From an uncultured Eubacteriales bacterium (lineage in GTDB: Bacteria > Bacillota > Clostridia > Lachnospirales > Lachnospiraceae): DNA of 64,000 bases. Shown in pieces: positions 36,170 through 44,978 of this stretch. The DNA lies in NCBI GenBank assembly GCA_949284175.1, contig CASDVE010000010.1:37429-101428 (forward strand), written 5' to 3'. Both the position numbers and the translations under genes were made by a program. Position 1 is the first letter of the stretch, and the number at the start of each line of letters is the position of its first letter. The notes under the pieces are model-generated. The model did not search any database, was not told the origin of the DNA, and was given only the letters and a program-made list of their open reading frames with translations.

Positions 36170-36903
36170 GATCCTATCCTTTCAATTTTTTCCAGAAGTT
36201 GATAGACAGTTGTGCCAAGCTGGTGAGGCCATGTTTCATTTGGATTATGTAAGAATTTTGCCCGTTTTATGGCGTGTTGTATGTTTTCTTTATTATAATG
36301 CTGTTTCTGCACATGTTTTTGTGATTGTAAAGGAGCATTTAAGACGGCAAGTCTTTGTTTAAAATGATTTGTGGGTTCATAAGAATGGAAGTCAGTAATA
36401 GCAAATGCCTTGTCTTCTTCTGTGATATCCGAATGGTGCAATAATAGCCATACTTCAAAAAATGGATTGCTAATGGCGTAATTATATCCTTTTTCTTGGC
36501 AGGTTTGTAGAGCTAAATTCCATTTTTCAATATTTTCAGGAGAGGTGTGATGATCCACATCAGAGATAACCCAAAACTCGTCATCGGGGTGTTTGGAAAA
36601 TTCATATAAAGATTCCTGTTCCTCTTTAAATTGCTCGATTCTTTCAATGAGCTGATAAGGCTGATTTTTAGATAGAATCTTATATTGTTCATCAGAGCGA
36701 AATTTTGGTGGAATTTTTAGCATATCCTCTACAACAGATATGAGTTGAACTTTACTTTTCACATGATCAAAAATTTGTTTTACGATATCAAAATATTCCT
36801 CTTCAGTCACCGTTCCCTCACAGGAGATGAAAATGATTTTGCTCGTTGTTGGGCGACGAGTGCGGTGAGGAGAAAAGAAAGGAGTTCTATTTGTCAAATT
36901 CAT
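36166..36903 (-). CDS. rloB: RloB-family protein (AbiLii-like, TOPRIM-type)
   Basis: A 245-aa RloB-like protein. TOPRIM-type acidic motifs are visible: ISCEGTVTEEEYF with Glu29, and VISDVDHH with Asp115/Asp117. A NPFFEVWLLLHH block follows, a hallmark of RloB. RloB partners the RloA ATPase in phage-defence systems related to AbiL and in type I restriction islands, and probably acts as the nuclease effector. It overlaps rloA by ATGA upstream and araC by ATGA downstream. Predicted cytoplasmic, no membrane segment. Confidence 0.83.
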   Translation of the reverse strand: MNLTNRTPFFSPHRTRRPTTSKIIFISCEGTVTEEEYFDIVKQIFDHVKSKVQLISVVEDMLKIPPKFRSDEQYKILSKNQPYQLIERIEQFKEEQESLYEFSKHPDDEFWVISDVDHHTSPENIEKWNLALQTCQEKGYNYAISNPFFEVWLLLHHSDITEEDKAFAITDFHSYEPTNHFKQRLAVLNAPLQSQKHVQKQHYNKENIQHAIKRAKFLHNPNETWPHQLGTTVYQLLEKIERIGS

Positions 36904-38243
36904 AGAGAATCTCCTTTCTGAACAGAATGTATTTGAATGACAGGAACTGCTCCGAATCTGCCATTTAAATAATCTTTGATCGTATTGTGTTCTGCGTGTA
37001 TTGTAAAGTCCGAAAAAGGTTTTAATGTTGTTTCACCGAGTTGATTTTTTTCAACAAACCAAATTTCTTCCTGTGTTAATTCCGTTAAATCAATTAAATT
37101 TGTGTCATGAGCGGTGAATACAAGCTGTTTGCATGTGTCTTGAGAATTTTCAATAAAAGTTTTGAGAAAATATTTTGATAATTTGCTGTGCAAACTTCGA
37201 TCCAGTTCATCTACAAAATAAATAGTGTTGGATTTTTTCTGTAATTGGAACAGAATTGGGAGTAAGTCCAGAAGTCTTTGTGTTCCATCGGATTCGTCAT
37301 CAATGTTAAAACGGATTACTTTGTTGTTTAAATGATGCTCGAATTTTACTTGAATGAAAGTAGTATGATTTTTGTTTTCAGCAAAAAGGAAATATTTTCC
37401 ATTTAAATTAACGATGCCGTTTTTCATTTCTTCAATCTCAGCAATGAGTTCTTGTGGAAGATCCATTTTTTCCACTAGTTCTTTGAAATCAATTTCATCG
37501 GTGGATGCTGTAATTTGAAACACACCAGTGTCTAAGGAATTTAGAGATTGGGATAAAAATTCCCGAAATTGTTCATCTTCTTTTATTTTCAGAGGTAAGC
37601 CTTGTAATTTCGTATTAGGAAAAATAATTTGAATTTTTTCAAACCATTCCATAATAGTTTCTATTTTTTTGATCCCATTGTCATAGAGTTTATAAAGGAA
37701 GAGTTGATTTTTTTGTATGCTATTTTGCAATATTTCAGCTAGTGTGCGTTCATTTTCTTGTTCACTGATAAGGCTTGCTTCCATTTCTATATCTGTTTTT
37801 TCATTTTGATTTGTTGTGCGTGTGAAGATAGGCACAAAATTTTCTTCTGTTAAGACCATGAGCCATTCTTCGTGGACTTGTCTTTGGTCAAGAGAAAATC
37901 CATAGTCATAAATTTCTCCATCCAAATAAAACATGAATTGAAATGTGGATACTCCGTTTAAATCTTCAAAATCACCTTTAAATTGTGGAATAAATGTGGA
38001 TTTTCCATTTTTTTGTCCATTTGTAATATAATGTTTTGCAAATCTTATGGATTCTATAAAGGAAGATTTTCCAGAGGCATTTGGACCAAAAAGTGCGCCT
38101 CTGCGTAAAATTTGCCATTTTCCCATTTTAGTTTCAATGGTTGTTAAAAAGCTATCGTCAGAAGAAGGCTCCGTTGGAAACATACTAAATTCTATATGAT
38201 GTCCAATTGATTTATAATTACTTACAATATATCTGAGAAGCAT
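36900..38243 (-). CDS. rloA: RloA-family AAA ATPase (AbiLi-like)
   Basis: A 447-aa SMC/OLD-like ATPase (AAA_15/21). It opens with the typical LRYIVSNYKSI strand. Walker A is GPNASGKS (residues 53-60), the signature-like DDESDGTQRLLDLLP is near 335, Walker B is IYFVDELDRSLH near 362, and the H-loop is VFTAHDTNLID near 395. The ATG at 38243 follows GGAGG with 7 nt; the frame opens to 38303 without an SD. It is the likely sensor or trigger of the RloAB pair. It is divergent from the CDF transporter gene. Confidence 0.87.
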   Translation of the reverse strand: MLLRYIVSNYKSIGHHIEFSMFPTEPSSDDSFLTTIETKMGKWQILRRGALFGPNASGKSSFIESIRFAKHYITNGQKNGKSTFIPQFKGDFEDLNGVSTFQFMFYLDGEIYDYGFSLDQRQVHEEWLMVLTEENFVPIFTRTTNQNEKTDIEMEASLISEQENERTLAEILQNSIQKNQLFLYKLYDNGIKKIETIMEWFEKIQIIFPNTKLQGLPLKIKEDEQFREFLSQSLNSLDTGVFQITASTDEIDFKELVEKMDLPQELIAEIEEMKNGIVNLNGKYFLFAENKNHTTFIQVKFEHHLNNKVIRFNIDDESDGTQRLLDLLPILFQLQKKSNTIYFVDELDRSLHSKLSKYFLKTFIENSQDTCKQLVFTAHDTNLIDLTELTQEEIWFVEKNQLGETTLKPFSDFTIHAEHNTIKDYLNGRFGAVPVIQIHSVQKGDSL

Positions 38244-38469
38244 AAGTTTTCCTCCATAATGTGTATGTATAAAAGTATGATATAAAATTTGCATTTTATT
38301 CATTTAAAATTCTCAGTTGCCATATAATGAGTTCCTGTATAGGATTAAGTCCATTTCATTATATGGGAATTAGCCGTAAAATACAATCGTTCTTTTCAAG
38401 CAAAATGTTTTATGTTACAATAAGACAATTCTTTTGTATGACTATCATAAAAGGAGAGGAGAGAGTGCT

Positions 38470-39645
38470 TTGATTCGTTATTTGGTAAAAATTTTTATTA
38501 AGGACTATGAAAATGTGCAGGATGCAAACGTGAGGCAGTCTTATGGAATGCTCGGTGGAGCCGTTGGAATCGCTTGTAACATTTTTTTGTTTTTCGCAAA
38601 ACTGATAGCTGGAGTTATGTCTGGAGCGATTTCTATTATGGCGGATGCGTTTAACAATTTATCCGATGCCGGAAGTTCTGTTGTCACATTAATTGGATTT
38701 AAGATGGCAGGAAAACCGGCGGATAAGGAGCATCCTTTTGGTCATGGAAGAATGGAGTATTTGGCAGGACTTTTTATATCCACCGCCATTATACTTGTTG
38801 GATGGCAACTGGGGGTATCTTCCATTGATAAGATTCGTCATCCACAAGAGCTTTCTTATAATATGACTTCTGTGGGCATTTTAATTCTATCCATTTTGGT
38901 AAAACTGTGGATGGCGTCCTATAATCGTTTTCTTGGCAATCGGATTCAATCCGCTACCATGAAGGCAACAGCTACGGATAGTTTGAGCGATTGTATTGCC
39001 ACATCTGCGGTGTTACTTAGCATGGGAATTGGATATTTTACCCATTGGAATGTGGATGGATTCGCAGGACTTATCGTATCCCTTTTTATTTTTATGGCAG
39101 GCATTAATTCCATGAAGGATACAATACAGCCTCTTCTTGGGCAAGCACCAGATCCAAAGTTTGTTCAAGAAATTGAAGAGATTGTGATGTCCCATAAAGA
39201 GATTATAGGTATTCATGATATGATCGTTCATGATTATGGTCCAGCAAGAGTTATGGTATCTCTTCATGCGGAAATTCCATATGACATGGATATTATGAAA
39301 GCCCATGATATTATTGATGATATTGAAATGGATATAAAAAAAGAATTTCATTGTGATATTACGATTCATATGGATCCTGTTGTTTTGGATGATGAAGCCA
39401 CCAATGAAACAAAAAAACAAGTGCTTTCCATTATAAAATCTGTGGATGAAGAGCTTACGATGCACGATTTTCGCATGACAGCAGGACCTCTTAGAACGAA
39501 CTTAATTTTTGATGTTGTTGTGCCTTATGATTGTGAAAAAAATATAGGAGAGATAAAAAGAGAGATTGGAGAACAAGTGGCACAGATGGATGGAAACTTC
39601 TATGCCAGAGTTCAGATTGATAAAGGGTATATGGAACATTCATAA
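38470..39645 (+). CDS. Cation diffusion facilitator (CDF) transporter
   Basis: A 391-aa six-helix metal/proton antiporter, probably exporting Zn2+, Fe2+ or Mn2+. Metal-site Asp residues appear in ISIMADAFNNLSDAGS (helix 2, near residue 60) and TATDSLSDCIATS (helix 5, near 175). HPFGHGRMEYLAG lies between helices 2 and 3. A cytoplasmic ferredoxin-like domain follows and the C-terminus is extended by a second such segment. I chose the TTG at 38470 after GGAGAGGAG; the longer frame begins at another TTG (38434) with no SD. The protein then starts MIRYLVKIFIKDYENV, as in homologues. Confidence 0.88.
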   Translation: MIRYLVKIFIKDYENVQDANVRQSYGMLGGAVGIACNIFLFFAKLIAGVMSGAISIMADAFNNLSDAGSSVVTLIGFKMAGKPADKEHPFGHGRMEYLAGLFISTAIILVGWQLGVSSIDKIRHPQELSYNMTSVGILILSILVKLWMASYNRFLGNRIQSATMKATATDSLSDCIATSAVLLSMGIGYFTHWNVDGFAGLIVSLFIFMAGINSMKDTIQPLLGQAPDPKFVQEIEEIVMSHKEIIGIHDMIVHDYGPARVMVSLHAEIPYDMDIMKAHDIIDDIEMDIKKEFHCDITIHMDPVVLDDEATNETKKQVLSIIKSVDEELTMHDFRMTAGPLRTNLIFDVVVPYDCEKNIGEIKREIGEQVAQMDGNFYARVQIDKGYMEHS

Positions 39646-39664
39646 AATAAAAGAGTGTAACAAG

Positions 39665-39710
39665 AAAAAGAGATAGAAGACTTAGTAAAAAGGTCTTTTA
39701 TCTCTTTTTT
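39665..39710 (+). terminator. Intrinsic terminator after the CDF gene
   Basis: AAAGAGATAGAAGAC (39667-39681) pairs with GTCTTTTATCTCTTT (39693-39707), one G-U, loop of 11, ending in six T. Confidence 0.85.
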
Positions 39711-39713
39711 ACT

Positions 39714-39742
39714 TTACGCAAAGCGTGCCTCTTACTGTTTAA
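39714..39742. repeat. Partial copy of dispersed hairpin repeat (copy D)
   Basis: TTACGCAAAGCGTGCCTCTTACTGTTTAA-type remnant matching the second hairpin of the element at 51652-51769 (CGC-AAA-GCG core followed by CTTCTCATCATTTA). Only this right-hand part is present. Confidence 0.45.
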
Positions 39743-39768
39743 GATTTTATAAAAATATGAAAAGAGGA

Positions 39769-39797
39769 TTGACAATGCCTTTTTTTTGATGTACTAT
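39769..39797 (+). promoter_or_regulatory. Promoter of the YtrA-type ABC operon
   Basis: Perfect TTGACA (39769-39774), 17 bp, TACTAT (39792-39797). Immediately downstream are inverted repeats TATTGT/ACAATA (39795-39800, 39818-39823) and TTGTATT/AATACAA (39797-39803, 39828-39834), a likely operator for the GntR regulator encoded next. Confidence 0.72.
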
Positions 39798-39860
39798 TGT
39801 ATTAATCACTTAGTACAACAATACAGTAATACAATCAATATAAAAGAAAGGAGATTTGCG

Positions 39861-40232
39861 ATGACTTGGGACATTCGATCAGACAGACCTGTCTATTCAC
39901 AGCTCATTGAGCAGATCCAGCAGAGAATTATTTGTGGAGAATACCCTTTAGGAAGTCGACTTCCTTCTGTGCGGGATATGGCAACAGAAGCAGGGGTGAA
40001 TCCAAATACGATGCAAAAAGCATTATCGGAGCTGGAAAGAACAGGACTATTATATTCACAAAGAACAAGTGGACGATTTATCACAGAGGATAGGGAGTTG
40101 ATGATGACAATGAGAGAATCACTTGCAAAAGAACAGATTAAAGAGTTTGTGGAACAGATGGAGAAGTTAGGATTTACATTGCAAGAAATCTATGCCATGT
40201 TACAAAAGGTGGAGAAGGAGATGGAACAATGA
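39861..40232 (+). CDS. GntR-family regulator, YtrA type
   Basis: A 123-aa short GntR regulator: winged helix with RPVYSQLIEQIQQRII and LPSVRDMATEAGVNPNTMQKAL (residues ~9-60), then only a short helical tail, the mark of YtrA. Such regulators repress their own ABC-transporter operon, often induced by cell-wall antibiotics. The ATG at 39861 follows AAAGGAG; the frame extends into the promoter/operator region. The stop overlaps the ATPase start (ATGA). Confidence 0.9.
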   Translation: MTWDIRSDRPVYSQLIEQIQQRIICGEYPLGSRLPSVRDMATEAGVNPNTMQKALSELERTGLLYSQRTSGRFITEDRELMMTMRESLAKEQIKEFVEQMEKLGFTLQEIYAMLQKVEKEMEQ

Positions 40233-40924
40233 ATGTATTAGAATGTAAGAACTTAAGTAAATATTATTCTAAAAAATGTGCCCTTGATCACATAGATTTA
40301 ACGGTGGAAAGCGGAAGAATTGTTGGGTTACTCGGACCAAATGGGAGTGGGAAAAGCACATTAATTAAATTGATTAGCGGGTTATTAACCCAATCGGATG
40401 GAGAAATTTCTGTGTTAGGAAAAACCATTGGAATCGAAACAAAGAAAGTCATCTCGTATCTTCCAGATCACGATTATTTGAATGATTGGATGAAGGTTGG
40501 AGATATTGTAACGATGTTTGAAGATTTTTATGAAGATTTTGATCGAACACGGGCGATGGATATGTTATCAAAACTCCATATTGATACAGAGGCTCGCTTA
40601 AAGAATCTCTCAAAAGGAAATAAAGAAAAAGTGCAGTTGATTCTTGTTATGAGTCGACATGCCAAACTATATTTGCTGGATGAGCCGATTGGAGGGGTCG
40701 ATCCTGCCGCAAGAGATTATATTTTAAATACCATTATTAGCAATTATGAACCAGATGCAACTGTGATGATTGCTACTCATTTAATTGCTGATATTGAGCA
40801 GGTGCTTGATGAAGTAATTTTTATTCATGAGGGAAAGATCGCCTTACAGTCTACGGTGGATGAAATTCGTGAAAATGAGGGCAAATCTGTGGATAGTTTA
40901 TTTAGGGAGGTATACAAATGTTAG
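40229..40924 (+). CDS. ABC transporter ATP-binding protein (YtrB type)
   Basis: A 231-aa nucleotide-binding subunit. Walker A LLGPNGSGKSTL near residue 34, signature LKNLSKGNKEKVQL near 130 (LSKGN in place of LSGGQ), Walker B LYLLDEPIGGVDP near 148, H-loop ATH near 178. It starts at ATGA over the regulator stop and overlaps the permease by 7 bp, so the three are coupled. It probably exports or senses a peptide or antibiotic. Confidence 0.9.
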   Translation: MNVLECKNLSKYYSKKCALDHIDLTVESGRIVGLLGPNGSGKSTLIKLISGLLTQSDGEISVLGKTIGIETKKVISYLPDHDYLNDWMKVGDIVTMFEDFYEDFDRTRAMDMLSKLHIDTEARLKNLSKGNKEKVQLILVMSRHAKLYLLDEPIGGVDPAARDYILNTIISNYEPDATVMIATHLIADIEQVLDEVIFIHEGKIALQSTVDEIRENEGKSVDSLFREVYKC

Positions 40925-41748
40925 GAAAATTGATGAAATATGAATGGAAAGCGACAAGAAGAACGTTTCTCCCTTTATATGGGGCAATTTTAGTTGTTGC
41001 CATTGTGAATGGAATCTTTTTTCGATTTGATAACTTAGGAGCAGGAATGATTCCATGGATAAAAGGAATTGCTTTACTTGCTTATGTCGGAGTCATCGTT
41101 GGTACGATGGTGTTGACAGCCGTTGTCATGTTGCAAAGATACTATAAAAATATTTTAGGGTCAGAAGGATACTTAATGCACACGCTACCAGTGAAAGGCT
41201 GGGAACATATTATTTCCAAAGGAACGCTTGCTTCTCTTTGGATGGTGGGAAGTGTAGCCGTTATTATTATCAGCATACCCCTTATTATGATGGTGACAGA
41301 GCCACATTTAATCGGTGATATGTTCTCCGTATTTTTTGATAAAAATACTTGGAAAATTATCAATGGAACCATCGGGACAGGGAATTTGATCGGCTATGGA
41401 GTGGAATTACTCATCTTATCTCTTGCTACAAGTTTTATGTTTTGTATGAAAACATATAGTGCCATGTCATTAGGGCATTTAGTTGGAAAACATCGTTTGC
41501 TTGCATCGGTTGCCTTTTATTTGGGACTTGATATTGTAGAAAGAATGATTTTTGCGATATGTATGTCTATTGGCGGAAAAATTTTTTCTAATCAATTGGA
41601 ATCCTTTTTCCATATATTGGAACGGAAAAATGGAGTAGGTTATCTTCATTTGTTGTTCCTAGGTGGCATTGTAATCGTGGCGATTGTGGCAACCGTTTAT
41701 TTCTTTATTGCAAAATATATCCTTGATCGTAAGCTCAATCTGGAATAA
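40918..41748 (+). CDS. ABC transporter permease
   Basis: A 276-aa membrane protein with about six helices and the start KLMKYEWKATRRTFLPLYGAIL common to ABC-2-like permeases paired with YtrA/YtrB operons. It is the third gene of the operon, overlapping the ATPase gene. SD GGGAGG. The substrate is unknown. No clear terminator follows. Confidence 0.85.
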   Translation: MLGKLMKYEWKATRRTFLPLYGAILVVAIVNGIFFRFDNLGAGMIPWIKGIALLAYVGVIVGTMVLTAVVMLQRYYKNILGSEGYLMHTLPVKGWEHIISKGTLASLWMVGSVAVIIISIPLIMMVTEPHLIGDMFSVFFDKNTWKIINGTIGTGNLIGYGVELLILSLATSFMFCMKTYSAMSLGHLVGKHRLLASVAFYLGLDIVERMIFAICMSIGGKIFSNQLESFFHILERKNGVGYLHLLFLGGIVIVAIVATVYFFIAKYILDRKLNLE

Positions 41749-41807
41749 AAACAGTGGCAAAACAATAGAACAAAAATCCATATACAGCAAAAAAATAATT
41801 TTTATTT

Positions 41808-41836
41808 TGAAACTTTTTGTCCATCTGATGCGTCTA
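41808..41836 (+). promoter_or_regulatory. ECF-sigma-type promoter of the DUF3298 gene
   Basis: TGAAAC (41808-41813), a T-run, 17 bp, CGTCTA (41831-41836). TGAAAC...CGTC is the classic pattern of extracytoplasmic-function sigma factors such as SigW/SigX. A sigma-A reading using TATAAT at 41838 has a poor -35. Confidence 0.6.
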
Positions 41837-41865
41837 TATAATATAACAACAAAAAAGTTCTTTAT

Positions 41866-41935
41866 TTTCGCGGAAGCAACGAGTCATATAAGAGCATGTA
41901 TGCTCTTATATGACGACTGCTCGCCAATGTGAGAA
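41866..41935. repeat. Dispersed hairpin repeat, copy A
   Basis: Conserved left flank TTCGCGGAAGCAACGA, a perfect 15-bp stem GTCATATAAGAGCAT / ATGCTCTTATATGAC with 2-nt loop (41883-41914), and right flank GACTGCTCGCCAATGTGAGA. It lies in the leader of the DUF3298 gene. The second hairpin of the full element is missing. Confidence 0.7.
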
Positions 41936-41948
41936 AGGTGGTAATATT

Positions 41949-42764
41949 ATGAGAAAACAAGAAGTAGTACGCAATAAAATGGGACAAAAAAAGGTAAGAA
42001 AAGCGATTGGGGTGAGTGCAGTTGCTATGATGCTTGCATTTTCAACGGTTGCAGTTTCAACGCCACAGACTACATATGCTATGACAAAAGCAGTTAAGAC
42101 AACAAAGGAAAGTAAAACTTATAAAGTGGTGACAGCAGAGCAATATAAGGATAAAGATGGCACTATGAGAGCCAATTTAAAAACTCCAAAAGTAGAAGGA
42201 GAAACAAAAGGGATTCAGACGTTTAACAAAGAGATAGAACGTTATATATTAGGTATTAAAAATGAGTATCTTAATGCAAAGAAAAAAGTAAAAGATACAA
42301 AAGATGGTTATTTAGACATTACAACAACATATGAAACGATGTGCAACAATAATAACTATCTCTCCATTCAGATCATAACAGCAAGCGGGTATGGAAGTGG
42401 AAGTCAGAAGTCAAAAGCATTTACATTGGATAAAAGCACAGGAAAGATAGTAACTTTAAAAGATCTTTTTAAAAAGGGAGCCGATTATCAGGATATTATT
42501 AGCAAGAATATTATCTCACAAATGAAGGCACAGATGAAAGAGGATAAAAATAAAGTATATTTTGTAAAAGGAACTGAGTTGGAAAATATGGGAGCTTTTA
42601 CAAAAATTGAAAAAAATCAAAACTTTTATATTGACAAAAATGGAAAGTTAGTGATTGTATTTGATGAATATGAAGTAGCTCCAGGATCTATGGGAATTTG
42701 CACCTTTACGATGGGAAAGACAGCTTTAAAGAGCATTGTTCCAACCAATTCAAAATTGAAATAA
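41949..42764 (+). CDS. Secreted DUF3298 / RsiV-like protein
   Basis: A 271-aa exported protein: signal peptide about residues 19-45 (AIGVSAVAMMLAFSTVAVS, AxA-like TYAM), or a signal anchor. A DUF4163/PdaC-like segment follows (residues ~75-165) and then DUF3298 (FTLDKSTGKIVTLKDLFKKG ... VIVFDEYEVAPGSMG, residues ~170-265). The same pair of domains forms the extracellular part of anti-sigma factor RsiV, where it binds lysozyme; the cytoplasmic anti-sigma part is absent here. The ATG at 41949 follows AAAGGTGG. The ECF-type promoter upstream links it to envelope stress. Confidence 0.78.
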   Translation: MRKQEVVRNKMGQKKVRKAIGVSAVAMMLAFSTVAVSTPQTTYAMTKAVKTTKESKTYKVVTAEQYKDKDGTMRANLKTPKVEGETKGIQTFNKEIERYILGIKNEYLNAKKKVKDTKDGYLDITTTYETMCNNNNYLSIQIITASGYGSGSQKSKAFTLDKSTGKIVTLKDLFKKGADYQDIISKNIISQMKAQMKEDKNKVYFVKGTELENMGAFTKIEKNQNFYIDKNGKLVIVFDEYEVAPGSMGICTFTMGKTALKSIVPTNSKLK

Positions 42765-42819
42765 GAAGTTATTTTCAATGATAAAAAATGTTTCTTATGT
42801 GAAGTTAATATGGTAATAC

Positions 42820-42856
42820 AAAAGACTTAGAACGACCATTTCTAAGTCTTTTTTCT
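42820..42856 (+). terminator. Intrinsic terminator after the DUF3298 gene
   Basis: AAAGACTTAGAA / TTCTAAGTCTTT, 12-bp stem with a short loop, ending in six T. Confidence 0.87.
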
Positions 42857-42949
42857 TTTCTCCCTTCGATGGAGGAAAGATTTTTCTAAAGTTGGAGATA
42901 ATGGATAAAAATAAGTATGTCAAGAAAAAATAAATGGCACTTCCGATAG

Positions 42950-42978
42950 TTGTAATCAAGGGGGAGTTTTGCTATGAT
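42950..42978 (+). promoter_or_regulatory. Candidate promoter of the acyltransferase operon
   Basis: TTGTAA (42950-42955), 17 bp, TATGAT (42973-42978); leader about 28 nt to the ATG at 43012. Confidence 0.5.
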
Positions 42979-43011
42979 AAAAAGGATTGAACATGAAAGA
43001 AGGAAAGACGT

Positions 43012-44307
43012 ATGAAATGGCAAAAATTAGACAATACAGCTAAAATATTTCCAGTCATTGCGAGCAAAAATCTTACAAATGTCTATCGTATTTCAGCGGT
43101 TTTAAAGGAAGAGGTCAATGCTGAAGTGTTGCAACAGGCATTATTAAATATACTTCCATGGTTTCAGACGTTTCATGTAAGGCTTCGACATGGATTTTTT
43201 TGGTATTATTTTGAACTGAATAAAAAAAAGCCAAAAGTTTTAGAGGAAGTGACATATCCATGTCGATACCTTGACCCCTATGAAAATAATCAATATTTAT
43301 TTCGTGTTACTTATTATAAAAAACGAATTAACCTAGAAGTTTTTCATGCAATAACGGATGGATTTGGTGCTATCAACTTTTTAAAAGAGTTACTCTATTG
43401 TTACTTTGATTTGTTGGATGGAAAAAATACAAATAAGTCTGAGTCCACTCCAAGTGAGGATGCTCTGTTAAATCATGAAGATAGCTATTTAAAGCACTAT
43501 AAAAAACAAGAAGTAAAAGGCTATGGAACCACAAAAGCCCTCCAACTAAAGGGAGAGCATTTAAAAGGCGGGGCTGTTGGTGTGGTGCATGGGATCATGC
43601 CGATTGAGGAGTTAAAGGCGGTGAGTAAATCCTATGATGCCAGCATTACGCAATATTTGACAGCGGTTTTAATTGATACGATTCATGAAGAGTATGGAAA
43701 AAGAAAGCAGAGCAAAGATCCAATTAAAATTAATGTTCCAGTGAATCTGCGGAAATATTTTGAATCCACAACCACCAAGAATTTCTTTGCGGTTGTATCC
43801 GCAGGGATGGCATTTGAAGAACGAGAATATGAGTTCCAAGAGATTTTAGAGCAAGTAAAGGAAGACTTTAAGAGTCAGCTTACAAAAGATAGCCTTGAAA
43901 AGTTGATCTCTTATAATGTATCCAATGAGAAAAAATGGGTCGTCCGTTTGATCCCTCTTTTTATTAAAAATTTGGGGATTCGATGGATCTATCGCAGTTC
44001 TATCAAGGCATTTACAACAACTCTCTCCAACATTGGAGCGATTCAGTTAAAAGAGGAATACACAAATCGTGTGGAAAACTTCCATTTGATTATGGGAGCA
44101 TCAAAAAAGCAGGAAGTCAAGTGTGGAGCTTGTTCTTATCAAGATCAGATGACAGTCACATTTAGTTCGGTGTTAAAAGATAGTTCCATACAAAAGAAGT
44201 TTTATCAACGACTTTCAAAAGACGGCATTCCGATTCGAATTGAAACCAATGGAATTTATTATGAGCGTGAGGAAACACAGGTGGTTAAAAAAACAAAGAA
44301 AGGGTGA
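43012..44307 (+). CDS. Alcohol acetyltransferase / condensation-type acyltransferase
   Basis: A 431-aa protein of the BAHD/condensation/AATase fold. The catalytic HxxxDG appears as FHAITDGFG (residues ~110-118), with the supporting NVPVNLRKYF and late strand TLSNIGAIQL seen in this fold. It likely transfers an acyl group from CoA or a carrier to an alcohol or amine. It is the first gene of a three-gene operon with a DUF6320 membrane protein (after 5 bp) and an alpha/beta hydrolase. The substrate is not known. Confidence 0.75.
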   Translation: MKWQKLDNTAKIFPVIASKNLTNVYRISAVLKEEVNAEVLQQALLNILPWFQTFHVRLRHGFFWYYFELNKKKPKVLEEVTYPCRYLDPYENNQYLFRVTYYKKRINLEVFHAITDGFGAINFLKELLYCYFDLLDGKNTNKSESTPSEDALLNHEDSYLKHYKKQEVKGYGTTKALQLKGEHLKGGAVGVVHGIMPIEELKAVSKSYDASITQYLTAVLIDTIHEEYGKRKQSKDPIKINVPVNLRKYFESTTTKNFFAVVSAGMAFEEREYEFQEILEQVKEDFKSQLTKDSLEKLISYNVSNEKKWVVRLIPLFIKNLGIRWIYRSSIKAFTTTLSNIGAIQLKEEYTNRVENFHLIMGASKKQEVKCGACSYQDQMTVTFSSVLKDSSIQKKFYQRLSKDGIPIRIETNGIYYEREETQVVKKTKKG

Positions 44308-44312
44308 AAGGA

Positions 44313-44978
44313 ATGGCATATTGCAAGCATTGTGAACTTGAGATTTCTGATAATACAAAGATATGCCCATTTTGTCAAAATGTTTTAAAAAATCAAGAGG
44401 AAAAAGGAGAAGACTGGTATCCAGATATTCGAATGAAGAAAAAAACGTATCGCTTTATTTTACAAATCTTTTTCTTTTTATCCATTGTGGTATGTGCTTG
44501 TATGATCATGATTAATTGGATCTATTATCCAGAAGTTCTTTGGAGTGTTTTACCAACGGGAATTACTTGCTATTCATGGTTTGCCATTCGATATTGTATT
44601 TTTAACAATGTCAATGCAGGAGCAAAGATTATGATTGAAATGCTTTTAACCCAAGTATTGCTGGTTTTTATTGACTGGTGGATTGGATATACCGGCTGGT
44701 CATTAAACTATGCCCTTCCAGCGTTAATTTTGATCGCAGATGGGGCGATTTTAATTTTAATGGTAGTAAATTTTATGAATTGGCAAAGTTATTTGCTCTA
44801 TCAAATTCAACTGTTATTACTGAGCTTGCTTCCGGGTATTTTATATTTAGAACAGTTCATTGTAAAACCGATACCAACATTTCTTGCAATGGGTATTTCT
44901 TTGATTATTTTATTAGGAACGATGATTTTTGGAAACACTGAGGCAAAGGATGAATTATTACGGAGATTTCATATATGA
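44313..44978 (+). CDS. DUF6320 zinc-ribbon membrane protein
   Basis: A 221-aa protein with an N-terminal zinc ribbon (YCKHCELEISDNTKICPFC, residues 3-21) and six predicted membrane helices between ~47 and 210. I recognise it as DUF6320, of unknown function, usually next to an AATase-like gene. The start is ambiguous: ATG 44313 (AAAGAAAGGG 8 nt upstream) or GTG 44304, which overlaps the previous stop. Its end overlaps the hydrolase start by ATGA, so it belongs to the same functional unit. Confidence 0.7.
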   Translation: MAYCKHCELEISDNTKICPFCQNVLKNQEEKGEDWYPDIRMKKKTYRFILQIFFFLSIVVCACMIMINWIYYPEVLWSVLPTGITCYSWFAIRYCIFNNVNAGAKIMIEMLLTQVLLVFIDWWIGYTGWSLNYALPALILIADGAILILMVVNFMNWQSYLLYQIQLLLLSLLPGILYLEQFIVKPIPTFLAMGISLIILLGTMIFGNTEAKDELLRRFHI

